The position numbers and the translations under genes were made by a program. Shown here in pieces: positions 42,188 through 50,946 of a stretch of 64,000 nucleotides of DNA (position 1 is the first letter of the stretch; every line of letters starts with the position of its first letter). Origin of the DNA: Streptomyces thinghirensis (GTDB lineage: Bacteria > Actinomycetota > Actinomycetia > Streptomycetales > Streptomycetaceae). The stretch covers positions 186,001-250,000 of the forward strand of contig JAKFGP010000050.1 of NCBI GenBank assembly GCA_021502835.1, written 5' to 3'. Under the pieces are notes generated by a model, which had not been told where the DNA came from, made no database searches, and worked only from the letters and a program-made list of their open reading frames with translations.

Positions 42188-43294
42188 TCACCGCTCGCCC
42201 GCGAGGTCGAAACCACCGCTGCCCGTATCGACCTTCTTCTCAGCGCCACCGGGGCGCCGCCACGCATGCGCGAAGGCCGGACACCGCGCCACCACGGTTC
42301 CCCGGGCAACTGCCCCGTTCGGCTCGAACGGCTCGCCGGGGCGGGGAAAGCCACCGCCTGCCCTGCCTCGCCAGCGGCATCCCTCGTCCACTCCCCCGGC
42401 TCCGCCCACGCGTGCGGTGCGAGGTTGAAGGTGCCCCAGTGGATCGGCAGCGGGGCGCCGCCCGGCCGGCCTCCCTGGAGGTCGAGGTGGGCGCGTACGC
42501 CTCCCTCGGGGGTCGTGCGGATGTCCGGCCAGAACTCGGCGTACGCCCCGAGCTGGATCATCGTGGCGTCGAACGGGCCGTGTGCGGCGCCGATGTCCCG
42601 GAAGCCGTCGAAGTAGCCGGTGTCGCCGCTGTGGTAGACGCGGTGCTCCTCCCCGGCGACGACCCAGGACGCCCAGAGTGTGCTGGGTGTTGCGCAGGCC
42701 CCGTCCGCAGAAGTGCCGGGCCGGAGTGGCGGTCAGGGTGAGGCCGCCGACGCGCGTCGACTCGTGCCAGTCCAGCTCGCGCAGCCGGCCGGCGGAGACG
42801 CCCCAGTGTTCGAGGTGGGCGCCGACGCCGAGCGGCACCGCGAACAGGGTGTCCGATGCCGGCCAGCGCCTTGATCGTGGGCATGTCCAGGTGGTCGTAG
42901 TGGTCGTGGGAGATGACGACGACGTCGACCGGGCCGAGGGCCGCCAAGGGCACCGGGACCGGGTGCAGCCGCTTGGGGCCGACGAAGGGGAACGGGGAGC
43001 AGCGCTCGCCCCAGACCGGGTCGAAGAGCACGCGCTGTCCGTCGATCTCGGCGAGCACGCTGGAGTGCCCCATCCAGGTCAGCCGCAGTCCGGTGGCGGG
43101 CGGCCGGGCGAGGTCGGCGAGCGTGGTGGCGTGCACGGGCACGGTGCCCAGGGGGCGCGACGGAGCCGGGCCTGCCGGTCGAAGTAGATCTTGGCGAATT
43201 CGGCGGCCGACCCGGAGGGCCGGGTCCGGGCGCCGCCTCCGGGGTTCTGGAAGACGCCGTCACGGAAGTGCGGCGATCTGCGGATACGCGCCAT
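42188..43294 (-). CDS. Metallo-beta-lactamase-fold hydrolase (UlaG/NAPE-PLD-like)
   Basis: MBL-fold enzyme of the lactonase/NAPE-PLD-like branch. MARIRRSPHFRDGVFQNPGG, RLTWMGHSSVLAEIDGQRVL, FDPVWGERCSPFPFVGPKRL, and the zinc motif HxHxDH in VISHDHYDHLDMPTIKALAG. Later HWGVSAGRLRELDWHEST, LTATPARHFCGRGLRN, YHSGDTGYFDGFRDIG, TMIQLGAYAEFWPDIR and PIHWGTFNLAPHAW. About 365 residues. ATG at 43294. Breaks near 43165, 42860, 42680, 42610 and 42340. The last 40 residues are uncertain. Probably cytosolic; substrate unknown. Confidence 0.87.
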
Positions 43295-43548
43295 GCGCTC
43301 ACCGCTGGGGTCCGCACCGAGTGTCGCCGCGGCCGCGGCACGCGGAACCCCGAGTTCGGGGAACGGAAACCGGCCACGGTACCTCCAGGTGGAGTAGGTC
43401 AGGATCTCATTGTCGTCTCGTCCGACGTCACCCTCGAACGCCCGATGTCACATCCGAGTTCCCTTCACCCGTCGTAGCCGGTGAGGGGCGCCTTCGCCGG
43501 AGCGCCCGGGAACCAACGGCACGACTCACGGACAGGAAGGCGGCCCTC

Positions 43549-44134
43549 ATGGCCCGCGTATCCCTCACCCCGCCCCGGACGCTCCTCCTCCGCGTCACGG
43601 AGTGGTACTCCCGGCGCACCTACGGCAAGGTCCTCGACCCCGGCAAGGCCGCTCGCCCACAACCCGCGCGTGCTCTGGGGCGACCTGCGTTTCGAGCAGT
43701 CCGTGGCCAAGTGGAACAGGCTGGACTCCGACCTGAAGGCGCTCGCGGTGATGGCCTCGGCGGCCTCGATCGGCTGCTCCTGGTGCATGGACTTCGGGTA
43801 CTGGGAGAACGCGGAGCGCGGCATGGACCGGCGCAAGCTCCACGACGTTCCGGTGTGGCGGGAGAGCGACGCGTACACGCCATTGGAGCGGGACGTCATG
43901 GAGTACGCCGAGGCGGTGACGGCGACGCCGCCCACCGTCGGCGACGACCTCGCCGAGCGGCTGCGGGCCCGGCTGGGCGAGCCGGCGTTCGTGGAGCTGA
44001 CGGCCATGGTCGCCGTCGAGAACCTCCGCTCCCGCATCAACGCGGCGCTCGACCTCACCAGCCAGGGTTTCAGGGACTCCTGCGATCTGCCCGGCACGGG
44101 GCGCACCGGCCCGGTCACCGCGACGACGGACTGA
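43549..44134 (+). CDS. Carboxymuconolactone-decarboxylase-family protein
   Basis: AhpD/CMD-like protein with the redox CxxC: AASIGCSWCMDFGYWENAER. Other blocks are MARVSLTPPRTLLLRVTEWY, RVLWGDLRFEQSVAKWNRLD, LERDVMEYAEAVTATPPTVG and VELTAMVAVENLRSRINAAL. About 195 residues. AGGAAGG precedes the ATG at 43549. One break near 43653, the rest clean. The protein is likely a thiol-dependent peroxidase-like or oxidoreductase helper. It is followed by a TetR gene on the same strand (59 bp gap), which may regulate it. Confidence 0.88.
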
Positions 44135-44193
44135 GCGACCGGGCCTGAAGCGGCCGTCGCCGCATGTCCGGGCGCGTGTATAGGGTGACGGGC

Positions 44194-44814
44194 GTGGTGA
44201 GAGTCCGGTTGGGTGTCGCGGAGCGGCGCGAGGAGTTGCTGCGTGCGGCGATCGAGCAGATATCGGCGCGGGGTGTGGCGGCGTTGCGGATCGCCGACGT
44301 GGCCGCCGCGCTCGGTGTCAGCAACGCGCTGGTGCTCTACCACTTCTCCACCAAGGAGAAGCTCGTCGCCGCCGCGTTCACGTATGCCGCCGAGGACGAT
44401 CTCTCCCGTCTGCGCAAGCTGCTCGGCCGCCGTACGTCGGCCCTGCGCCGGCTGCGGGCGGCCGTGGCTGGTACGCCCCGACCGGGCAGGCCAAGGGGTG
44501 GCGCCTGTGGATCGAGGGCTGGGCGGTGGCGTTGCGCGAGCCCGCGCTGCGGGAGGTCACGCGGGAACTGGACCGTCAGGTGGAAGGCGGCGATCGCCGA
44601 GGTCATCGCCGAGGGCGTGGCCGCCGGGGGAGTTCACGTGCCCGGAGCCGACGGCGCGGCCCTGCGTCCGACCGCCCTGCTCGACGGGCTCGCCGTCCAG
44701 CTGACGTCCTACCCGGGTGCGGTGTCCCGGGCCAAGGCCCAGGAGTGGACGGACGAGGCCCTCGCCCGCGAACTCGGCCTGAAGCGCGAGGCATTGACGA
44801 CACCACGCCGCTAG
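44194..44814 (+). CDS. TetR-family transcriptional regulator
   Basis: Repressor-type protein of about 206 residues. The HTH is LLRAAIEQISARGVAALRIA, then DVAAALGVSNALVLYHFSTK and EKLVAAAFTYAAEDDL, the TetR signature. The ligand domain (after two frame corrections near 44475 and 44585) has GWRLWIEGWAVALREPALRE, AAIAEVIAEGVAAG, LRPTALLDGLAVQLTSYPGA and DEALARELGLKREAL. Start GTG at 44194 (VVRVRLGVAERR). Follows the CMD-family gene. Ligand not identifiable. Confidence 0.9.
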   Translation: MVRVRLGVAERREELLRAAIEQISARGVAALRIADVAAALGVSNALVLYHFSTKEKLVAAAFTYAAEDDLSRLRKLLGRRTSALRRLRAAVAGTPRPGRPRGGACGSRAGRWRCASPRCGRSRGNWTVRWKAAIAEVIAEGVAAGGVHVPGADGAALRPTALLDGLAVQLTSYPGAVSRAKAQEWTDEALARELGLKREALTTPRR

Positions 44815-45383
44815 CCACGGCCGTGTGCGGGACAGGCGGCACTCACCGCGGACGGGCGCGCCCCCGCCCGCGGCGTCCGGGGGCGCAACGGACCGGCCCC
44901 TCGATCACGACCCCTCGATCACCGTCCCGCCAGCGGCCGGACCCGCCCCCTACATCCGCGCCACGACGGGCCGGCCACCCGGCCACACCGTTCCACCGGC
45001 GGCCAGGCCGGCCCCCGTAACGCGGCACGACCGACCGGCCCCTCGATCACCATTCCACCGGTGGCAGGTCCGCCCTCACATTCGCAGCACGACCGACCGG
45101 CCCCTCGGCCACCGTTCCACCGGCGGACGGGCCCGCCCCACCCTCGCCACCCGGCGGCGAGCCGGGCCCCGGCCGACCGCCCGCGCCCAAGCCACCCACC
45201 ACCCGCCGGCGTCCGCCCACCCGGCCCACGGCCACCCCACCCGCGCAAACCGGCGAAGCGCCCCCGCGCCGTCCGACGCACGCCGCACATCGCCGCACGC
45301 CCTACACCGCGCCTCAAGCCGCACGCCGCACACCCCACGCCGCCGTCAGGCTACCGCCGCGCGCCCCACACCCCGCACCGCCG
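44815..45383. repeat. 569-bp intergenic stretch with degenerate tandem repeats
   Basis: Lies between the 3' ends of the tetR and SGNH hydrolase genes. Four degenerate units starting GACCGGCCCCTCGATCACC, followed by TTCCACCGGCGG, begin at about 44891, 44968, 45033 and 45095 (spacing 77, 65 and 62 bp). Beyond 45155 the plus strand stays very C-rich and T-poor. The hydrolase 3' end (CCGCCGTCAGG, then CCACCGCCGCG) has a second, slightly altered copy about 40 bp further left at about 45341-45362. An open proline-rich frame crosses the region but has no ribosome site or family match, so it is not called as a gene. Confidence 0.75.
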
Positions 45384-46178
45384 TCAGGCCACCGCCGCGA
45401 TCCGCACCCTGATGTCGTCCGGCGACAGCGACCCCTTCGCGGTCACGTGGTCGCCCGACGACTCGCCTCGCAGTCGGCGTCCGATCCACGGCACCAGGTA
45501 CTCGCGTGCCCAGTGCACGTCGTCGCGCCTGACGTGCAGGGTGCCGCGGGCGGCAGCGGCGGCCAGGGCTGGTCCGGGTCGGCGGGGACGCGCAGGCCGA
45601 GGGCCCGGCCCGCGCGCAGCGCCACGCGGGTGTGGCCCTCCGGCGACAGGTGCAGCCGGTCGGCGTCCCACGCTCTGCGGTCCTGGACGCTCCGGAGCGA
45701 CCACAGGTCGAGCACGGGGCAGCCGTAGCGGTCGGCGACGGCACGGACGTGCCCGTTGTAGGTCGCGATCTTGCCGCGCAGATGCTTGAGGACGGGCACC
45801 CCACGGGTGTCGAAGCCGGTCGTCACCAGGACGGTGCCGGCCGCCGCGGCCAGCGCGGCCACCGCGCGTTCGAACCGCTCGGCCACCTCGTCCGGATCGT
45901 GCCGGGCCGGATGATGTCGTTGCCGCCCGCCGCGAACGAGACCAGGTCCGGCGCGAGTTCGGCGACCCTCGGACCTGCTCCGCCACGATCTGGTCGAGCA
46001 GCCTGCCGCGCACGGCGAGGTTCGTGTACCTGAAGTCGCCCTCGGGGCGCCGGTCCGCGAGCAGTACGGCCAACCGGTCCGCCCAGCCGACGAACGACCC
46101 GTCGGGGCCCGGGTCGCCGACGCCCTCGGTGAAGCTGTCCCCCACCGCCACGTACGACCCGATCACCTCTGCTGTCAC
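45384..46178 (-). CDS. SGNH/GDSL-type lipase or esterase
   Basis: SGNH-fold hydrolase. Block I GSYVAVGDSFTEGVGDPGPD with the nucleophile serine in GDSF; block III after correction FAAGGNDIIRPG; block V DADRLHLSPEGHTRVAL with the Asp-x-x-His pair. Also YNGHVRAVADRYGCPVLDLW and DVHWAREYLVPWIGRRLRGE. About 263 residues with no signal peptide, so cytosolic. GTG at 46178, or an upstream GTG at 46214. Breaks near 45965, 45910, 45790 and 45570. Ends RVRIAAVA at a sequence that is partly duplicated just outside the gene. Confidence 0.9.
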   Translation of the reverse strand: MTAEVIGSYVAVGDSFTEGVGDPGPDGSFVGWADRLAVLLADRRPEGDFRYTNLAVRGRLLDQIVAEQVRGSPNSRRTWSRSRRAATTSSGPARSGRGGRAVRTRGGRAGRGGRHRPGDDRLRHPWGARPQASARQDRDLQRARPCRRRPLRLPRARPVVAPERPGPQSVGRRPAAPVAGGPHPRGAARGPGPRPARPRRPGPALAAAAARGTLHVRRDDVHWAREYLVPWIGRRLRGESSGDHVTAKGSLSPDDIRVRIAAVA

Positions 46179-46304
46179 TCTTCGAATCGTCTGCCACGTC
46201 GGCCCATGATTCACCTTGGAATGTGACCTACGCGACCGTAGGAAAGGGGTTGACGGGCGGTGAGAAAACCACGCCTAAAGTGTTCGTCAATTCCGGAATA
46301 CACC

Positions 46305-46338
46305 GAAGGCCGGACCCGGGGATCGGGGTCCGGCCTTC
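46305..46338 (-). terminator. Stem-loop terminator of the M23 peptidase gene
   Basis: GAAGGCCGGACCC (46305-46317) pairs with GGGTCCGGCCTTC (46326-46338), a perfect 13-bp stem with an 8-base loop, 31 bases past the peptidase stop. No clear T-run. Confidence 0.75.
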
Positions 46339-46368
46339 AGCGGCGCGGAGGCCGCGCCCAAGCGGTCG

Positions 46369-47328
46369 TCAGAGAGAGACGCCGTGCGAGCGCAGGTACG
46401 CGATCGGGTCCACGTCCGAGCCGTAGTCCGGCGTGGTGCGGATCTCGAAGTGCAGGTGCGGACCGGTCACGTTGCCGGTGGCACCCGAGAGACCGACCTG
46501 CTGACCCGCCGTCACGGACTGACCGGCGGAGACGGAGAGCGAGGACAGGTGGGCGTACTGGGCGTAGCGGGCCGTCGGCGAGCTGGATGACGACCTGGTT
46601 GCCGTACGCGCCGCCCCAGCCGGCGGAGACGACGGTGCCCGCGCCGACGGCCTTGAGCGAGGTGCCGGTCGGGACGACGAAGTCCGTGCCGGTGTGGTAA
46701 CCGCTGGACCACATGCTGCCGGTCTGGTGGTACGGGGTACCGACGGTGCCGCCGGGAACGGGCGACGCGGCCGCCGGTGGTGCCGGCGGACTGGGCGCTC
46801 GTGTTGGACGAGTCCGAGGACGAGGTCTTCGCGGCGTCCGACGACTTCTCGGCCGACTCGGACTTCTCGGAGGACGACTTCTTCGGCGCGGCGGGCTTCT
46901 CGGCCGGCTTCTCCGACTCGGCGGAGGAGGGGGCCGAGGACTTGGCGGCCCGCTCGCCGACCGAGAGCTTCAGGCCGGGGTGGATCAGCGACGGGTCCGA
47001 GCCGACGACGTCGCGGTTGTCCGCGTACAGCTTCTTCCAGCCGCCGTCGACGTCCTGCTCGTCGGCGATCTTCGAGAGGTAGTCACCGCTCTTCACGGTG
47101 TACGTCCGCGAGTCCGAGTTCTTCTCGGCGCTGCGCTGCCGGCGGCCTCTTCGCGGTCGTCGGTATGGACTGCACGGCCTGCTCGGAGACGGACTGCGCG
47201 GGAGCGGCGTGGGCGCCGGCGGCACCCAGCAGCGGCAGCGCGAGCGCGGCGCCACCGGTTCCGGCGACGGCGATGGTGCGGGTCAGGCGCATGGCCCTGG
47301 TACGGCGGTGCTTACCCTTCGCGGGCAT
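46369..47328 (-). CDS. Secreted LysM/M23 peptidoglycan endopeptidase
   Basis: Exported cell-wall hydrolase. [20 protein letters not shown] and a hydrophobic core ([20 protein letters not shown]) end at AHAAPAQ, a signal peptide. Lys[42 protein letters not shown] Lys/Ser/Glu/Pro linker ([20 protein letters not shown]) follows. The M23 domain carries the zinc ligands in [15 protein letters not shown] and [14 protein letters not shown], with [20 protein letters not shown], read across an indel. About 318 residues. ATG at 47328 after GAGAGGAAA. Breaks near 47140, 46770 and 46575. A c-di-AMP riboswitch occupies the leader. Confidence 0.94.
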
Positions 47329-47339
47329 GGCGATTTCCT

Positions 47340-47520
47340 CTCCGGCGCCTACGAGGTGAGCTGTCGGGTGCGAGCTGGAGATGCCCGGCCGCGTCGAGAC
47401 GCGGCTTAACCCTGCCGTTCCGGGAACCGGAACAGGCAGTTGTACCTGTGGGTCCCCCGCTCCTGCCGTGTACGGGTGGTGGATGAGTGCGGGCTCCGGT
47501 CGGCGGCAGGATTAGGCGTC
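47340..47520 (-). promoter_or_regulatory. c-di-AMP (ydaO/yuaA) riboswitch
   Basis: On the minus strand the leader of the LysM/M23 gene runs CGCCTAATCCTGCC, then ACACGGCAGGAGCGGGGGAC, CAACTGCC, GGCAGGGTTAAGCCGCG, TCTCGACGCGGCCGGGCA, CACCCGACAGCTCACCTCGT and AGGCGCCGGAGAGGA. These are the conserved blocks of the ydaO class as it occurs before Streptomyces cell-wall hydrolase genes. The element ends about 12 bases before the start codon. In this class c-di-AMP turns expression off. Confidence 0.9.
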
Positions 47521-47748
47521 CGTCCGGATCGGTGGTGAACGTAGGGACCAAGACGCGCGGGGACAAGCGCGGGGTTCCATTGACAGGTGCTCCGATTGAT
47601 CCTTTACGGGAATTACCGGTCACCCTCCGTCGATTCGCGCAGTGCCCTTCGCGTAAACAGCCTTGAAAACCGGCCGAATTACGTGAACATGACGGGCAAC
47701 GCACGGTCACGGATATGACGCTGCTCACGCGCCGCCTCTCCAGTCCCT

Positions 47749-47774
47749 TTCATTCCAGGGCCAGTTGGAATGAA
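47749..47774. promoter_or_regulatory. 26-bp inverted repeat upstream of the phosphatase gene
   Basis: TTCATTCCA and TGGAATGAA, perfect 9-bp arms around 8 bases, 136 bp before the phosphatase start. The rest of 47530-47909 shows no gene and should contain the divergent promoters of the M23 and phosphatase genes. Confidence 0.5.
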
Positions 47775-47909
47775 GGTGCTAATTCGGACAGAAGGTTTAG
47801 ATGTGGCGTAGCGGGCGGCCGTGCCAGCCGAGGCCACCGGACCGTGCCGTATCTTCGAGTGGTGCCCGTCGGCGAGCAGCGCCGGCGGGGCGGGAGTGGG
47901 AGGAGCCCC

Positions 47910-48698
47910 GTGACGCAGCAGGTCCCGTCGACCGAACCCGAGCTGGCCGGTGCGTAACTTCCGTGACGTGGGCGGGCTGCCGACCGTGGACGGGCGGCGG
48001 GGCGACAAGGCGTGCTGTTCCGCAGCGGCCACCCGCGGCGCACGCCACCGGGAGGACGCCGCGTTCCTGGCCTCGCTGAGCCTGCACACCATCTTCGACT
48101 TCCGCAACGCGGCCGACCAGAAGCTCGAGGAGCCGGACGTCGAGCTGCCCGGCGTACGCAATGTGAACCTGCCGCTGAGCGATCCGGCCGACGGTGCCGA
48201 GTTCTGGAAGATGGTCCGCGACGGCGACCTCGACCAGCTGCACGAGATCCTGGCGGACGACAAGGCCGCCAACCGGATGATCGAGTCCTACCGCATGATC
48301 ATCAAGGAGCGCACGGCGGAGCACTCCCGGGTGCTGCACGCGCTCGCCGAGGACAGCGTCCCCGCCCTGATGCACTGCGCGGCCGGCAAGGACCGCGCGG
48401 GCCTGTCGATCGCGATCACTCTCCCGCCCTGGGCGTCGAGAGCGACGCCATCGTCGACGACTACCTGAGTCGAACGCCGCACCGCCGCTGCAGTGCGCCG
48501 CAGCAGCTCCGCCGCCTCCGCCTACTCCCCGAGGTCATGGAGCTGCTCAGCCCCCTCTTCGACGCGCGCCGAGTATCTGGCGGCGGCCTTCGAGACGGTC
48601 GAGGAGGACCTGGGGCGGGGTCGACGCCTACCTGGAGAAGGGGCCTGCGGATCACGCCGGAGACCCGGGAGCGGCTGCGCGAGCGGATGCTGGACTGA
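47910..48698 (+). CDS. Tyrosine-protein phosphatase (DSP/LipA-like)
   Basis: Y_phosphatase3-type enzyme. VRNFRDVGGLPTVDGRR near the start, ASLSLHTIFDFRNAADQKLE, then the P-loop MHCAAGKDRAGLSIAI (HCxxGKDRxG, catalytic cysteine and arginine). C-terminal VMELLSPLFDAR and ITPETRERLRERMLD. About 262 residues. GGAGGAG precedes the GTG at 47910. Breaks near 47955, 48010, 48425, 48490, 48570 and 48620. Members act on phosphotyrosine or phosphoinositides; the substrate here is open. Convergent with the DUF6126 gene, 9 bp away. Confidence 0.9.
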
Positions 48699-48707
48699 GC
48701 CACCCGC

Positions 48708-48830
48708 TCACCGGCTGTTGGCGCCCACCTCGAAGAGCAGGTAGATGAAGGCCGCGAAGACGTGGCCCACGACGAGGTAGATGAAGAGCCGCACCCACAG
48801 GGCGCGTGTGAACTTCTCCTGCAAATTCAT
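48708..48830 (-). CDS. DUF6126 small membrane protein
   Basis: Forty-residue protein with one membrane helix: MNLQEKFTRALWVRLFIYLV, then VGHVFAAFIYLLFEVGANSR. A basic, amphipathic start (QEKFTRALWVR) precedes the helix. The ATG overlaps the TGA of the XRE-cupin gene (ATGA, 48827-48830), so it is translated with the regulator. It matches DUF6126, a tiny Streptomyces family without known function. Pairing with the regulator suggests a membrane partner, sensor or anchor for it; that is inference. Confidence 0.88.
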   Translation of the reverse strand: MNLQEKFTRALWVRLFIYLVVGHVFAAFIYLLFEVGANSR

Positions 48831-49482
48831 GGCGTCTCTCCGAGTGTGGGGTGGGCCGGCGTGGCGACCGGTCCCAGGCACAGGGCGGTCGCCGGGCTCC
48901 GCAGCAGGGTGTGGACGAAGAGGAGGTCGACCCGGTCGGCGTCCTGAGCGGCGATCCGGTGCGGGGTCAGCGAGTCGAAGTGCGCGCTGTCACCCGGACC
49001 GAGCCGGTGCACGGTGTCCCCGAGGCGCAGACGCAGCCGGCCGCGCAGGACGTGCAGCCACTCCTCCCCGGGATGCACCCGCACGATGTCACCCCGTGAG
49101 CCGTGCGGCACATGGACCCGCAGGGCCTGCATCCCGCGCCTCGGCCCCGCCGGCCTGCCAGTACGTCCAGCCGCCCGCGAACGTCGGCTCCATGGCGTCG
49201 GCACGCACGACGGCGTCCCGGTCCGCGGCCGTCTCGCCGAGCAGCTCCGAGACGGTCGTACCGTAGACACGGGCGAGGGAGAGCAGCATCGGCAGCGAAG
49301 GCTGGCGTTGCCCGGTCTCCAGGCGGGAGAGGTGGGCGGGCGACAGCCCAGCGCGGCCCGGGCCGCCGCCTCCAGGGGTGGGGCGGCCCTGCGCCGCAGG
49401 GAGCGCAGCTGCGGTGCCAGCGACGGACACCGCGTCCGCCGGCGCGTCCGGCGACGGCGGGACCGGTCTCATGGGAGGTCAT
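48827..49482 (-). CDS. XRE-family regulator with cupin sensor domain
   Basis: Regulator of about 215 residues. After a frame correction near 49400 the HTH reads PQLRSLRRRAAPPLEAAARA, GLSPAHLSRLETGQRQPSLP and MLLSLARVYGTTVSELLGET. The cupin half has MQALRVHVPHGSRGDIVRVH, PGEEWLHVLRGRLRLRLGDT, VHRLGPGDSAHFDSLTPHRI with the usual metal- or ligand-binding residues, and VDLLFVHTLLRSPA. Start is ATG 49482 (MTSHETGP) or 49472 (MRPVPPSP). Further breaks near 49350 and 49150. It shares ATGA with the DUF6126 gene. Twin palindromes 21-55 bp upstream suggest autoregulation, possibly with control of the adjacent hopanoid genes. Confidence 0.88.
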
Positions 49483-49502
49483 GCCTCCATTCAGCCCGAA
49501 AC

Positions 49503-49537
49503 TTGCCCGGCAGGCAATTTTCTTGCCTCAGAGGCAA
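49503..49537. promoter_or_regulatory. Twin TTGCC-N5-GGCAA operator
   Basis: TTGCCCGGCAGGCAA at 49503-49517 and TTGCCTCAGAGGCAA at 49523-49537. Identical arms and spacing, start-to-start 20 bp (two helical turns), between the XRE-cupin start (49482) and the 3' end of the aminotransferase gene (49561). Confidence 0.7.
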
Positions 49538-49560
49538 AAGCCGCGGCGGTCGGTGACTCG

Positions 49561-50946
49561 TCAACGGTTGCCCACCGCCTGCCTGACCAGGGTCTTTCCG
49601 AAGTCCCACATGAGGCCGCCGCCGTTGTGGGCGTCGTCCATCACCTCAGTGAAGGCGTCGACGAACCGGTCGGCGTCCGCCGCGTCGATGATCAGCGGCG
49701 GGATCAACTTGATCACCTCCAGGTGGTCGCCGGACACCTGCGTCAGGATCCGGTGCCGTTGCAGCAGCGGCACCACGACCATCTGCGCGAACAGACCCTT
49801 GCGCGCGGCCTGCAGCATCGTCCAGCGGCTGCGCAGCTTCAGGGACCTGGGCCGGCCGAACTCGATGCCGATCATCAGCCCCCGCCCCCGGACGTCGGCG
49901 AGCAGCTCGTAGCGGTCCACCAGTTCCGTCAGCCGGGACTTCAGCCGCTCCCCCACCGCGGCCGCGTTCGCCACGATCTCCTCGTTCTCCATCACCGACA
50001 GCACCGCGAGCCCGGCTGCCATGGCCTGCGCGTTGGACCCGAAGCTCGCCGAGTGGACCTGCACCCGGTCCATCGAGGAGAACACCATCTGGAAGATCCA
50101 GTCCTTGCCCAGCGTGGCCCCAACCGGCACGTATCCGCCGGACAGCGCCTTGGCCACGCACAGCAGGTCGGGCTCGACGCCGTCCTCGTGCTGGAAGGCG
50201 TAGAACCTGCCCGTCCGGCCGAGGCCCGTCTGCACCTCGTCGGCGATCAGCAGCGCCTTGTGCCGGTGCAGCAGCTCCTGCGCGGCGCGCAGATAGCCGG
50301 GCGGGGCCTCGTGCACGCCCTTGCCCTGGACCGGCTCCACGATCAGCGCGGCCACGTCGCCGTGCTTGAGCTCCCCGCGCCAGGGCGTCCAGGTCGCCGA
50401 GTGGGACGGCGGTGTCGGGGAGCAGCGGGGCGAAGCCGTCGCGGAAGCCGTCCTCGCCGTTGACGGACAGCGAGCCGGTGGTCAGCCCGTGGAAGGCGTG
50501 CGAGCAGTAAGGACCCTCGGCCTGCCGGTCGCGTACCGGGCGAACTTCAGCGCGGTCTCGACCGCCTCCGTGCCGCTGTTGCCGAAGAAGACCCGGTCCA
50601 GGTGCGGGCTGTAGGAGAGCAGCTTTCGGCCAGCAGCCCGGGCAGCGGCGGGCAGTCGAAGCGGGTGAGGGGTCGGCCAGCGAGGCGTCGAGGACGTCGT
50701 GCAGCGCCTTGCGTACGACGGGGTGGTGGCGCCCCAGGCCCATCACCGCGAACCCGGCGAGCATGTCCAGGTAGTCGTTGCCGTCCGCGTCCCAGAAGTG
50801 CGCGCCCTCGGCCCGCTCGTAGACCTTGTCGAAGCCGATGGTGTGCAGCATGCGCGGCAGCTGGTGGTTGAGGTGCTTGGCGTGCAGCTCGTACCGCTCG
50901 GCTCCGCGCTCGGCCAGAGCGCGGCGAGATCGAACTCCTTGGTCAT
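49561..50946 (-). CDS. hpnO: PLP aminotransferase of the hopanoid cluster
   Basis: Class III aminotransferase, expected to install the amino group of aminobacteriohopanetriol. [11 protein letters not shown], then [59 protein letters not shown] (after corrections), [40 protein letters not shown], and the PLP lysine in [20 protein letters not shown]-terminal [20 protein letters not shown]. About 460 residues. ATG at 50946 directly follows the dxs TGA; AAGGAGAG lies upstream. Breaks near 50920, 50655, 50620, 50515 and 50380; the last 265 residues are clean. Confidence 0.9.

Noticed and set aside
44889..45156. CRISPR-like array
   Set aside because: Units are 62-77 bp, degenerate, and have no unique spacers; no cas genes are in the window.
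44825..45412. Proline-rich open frame of 195 codons
   Set aside because: No ribosome site or recognisable domain. Composition follows the repeat array and the C-rich strand.
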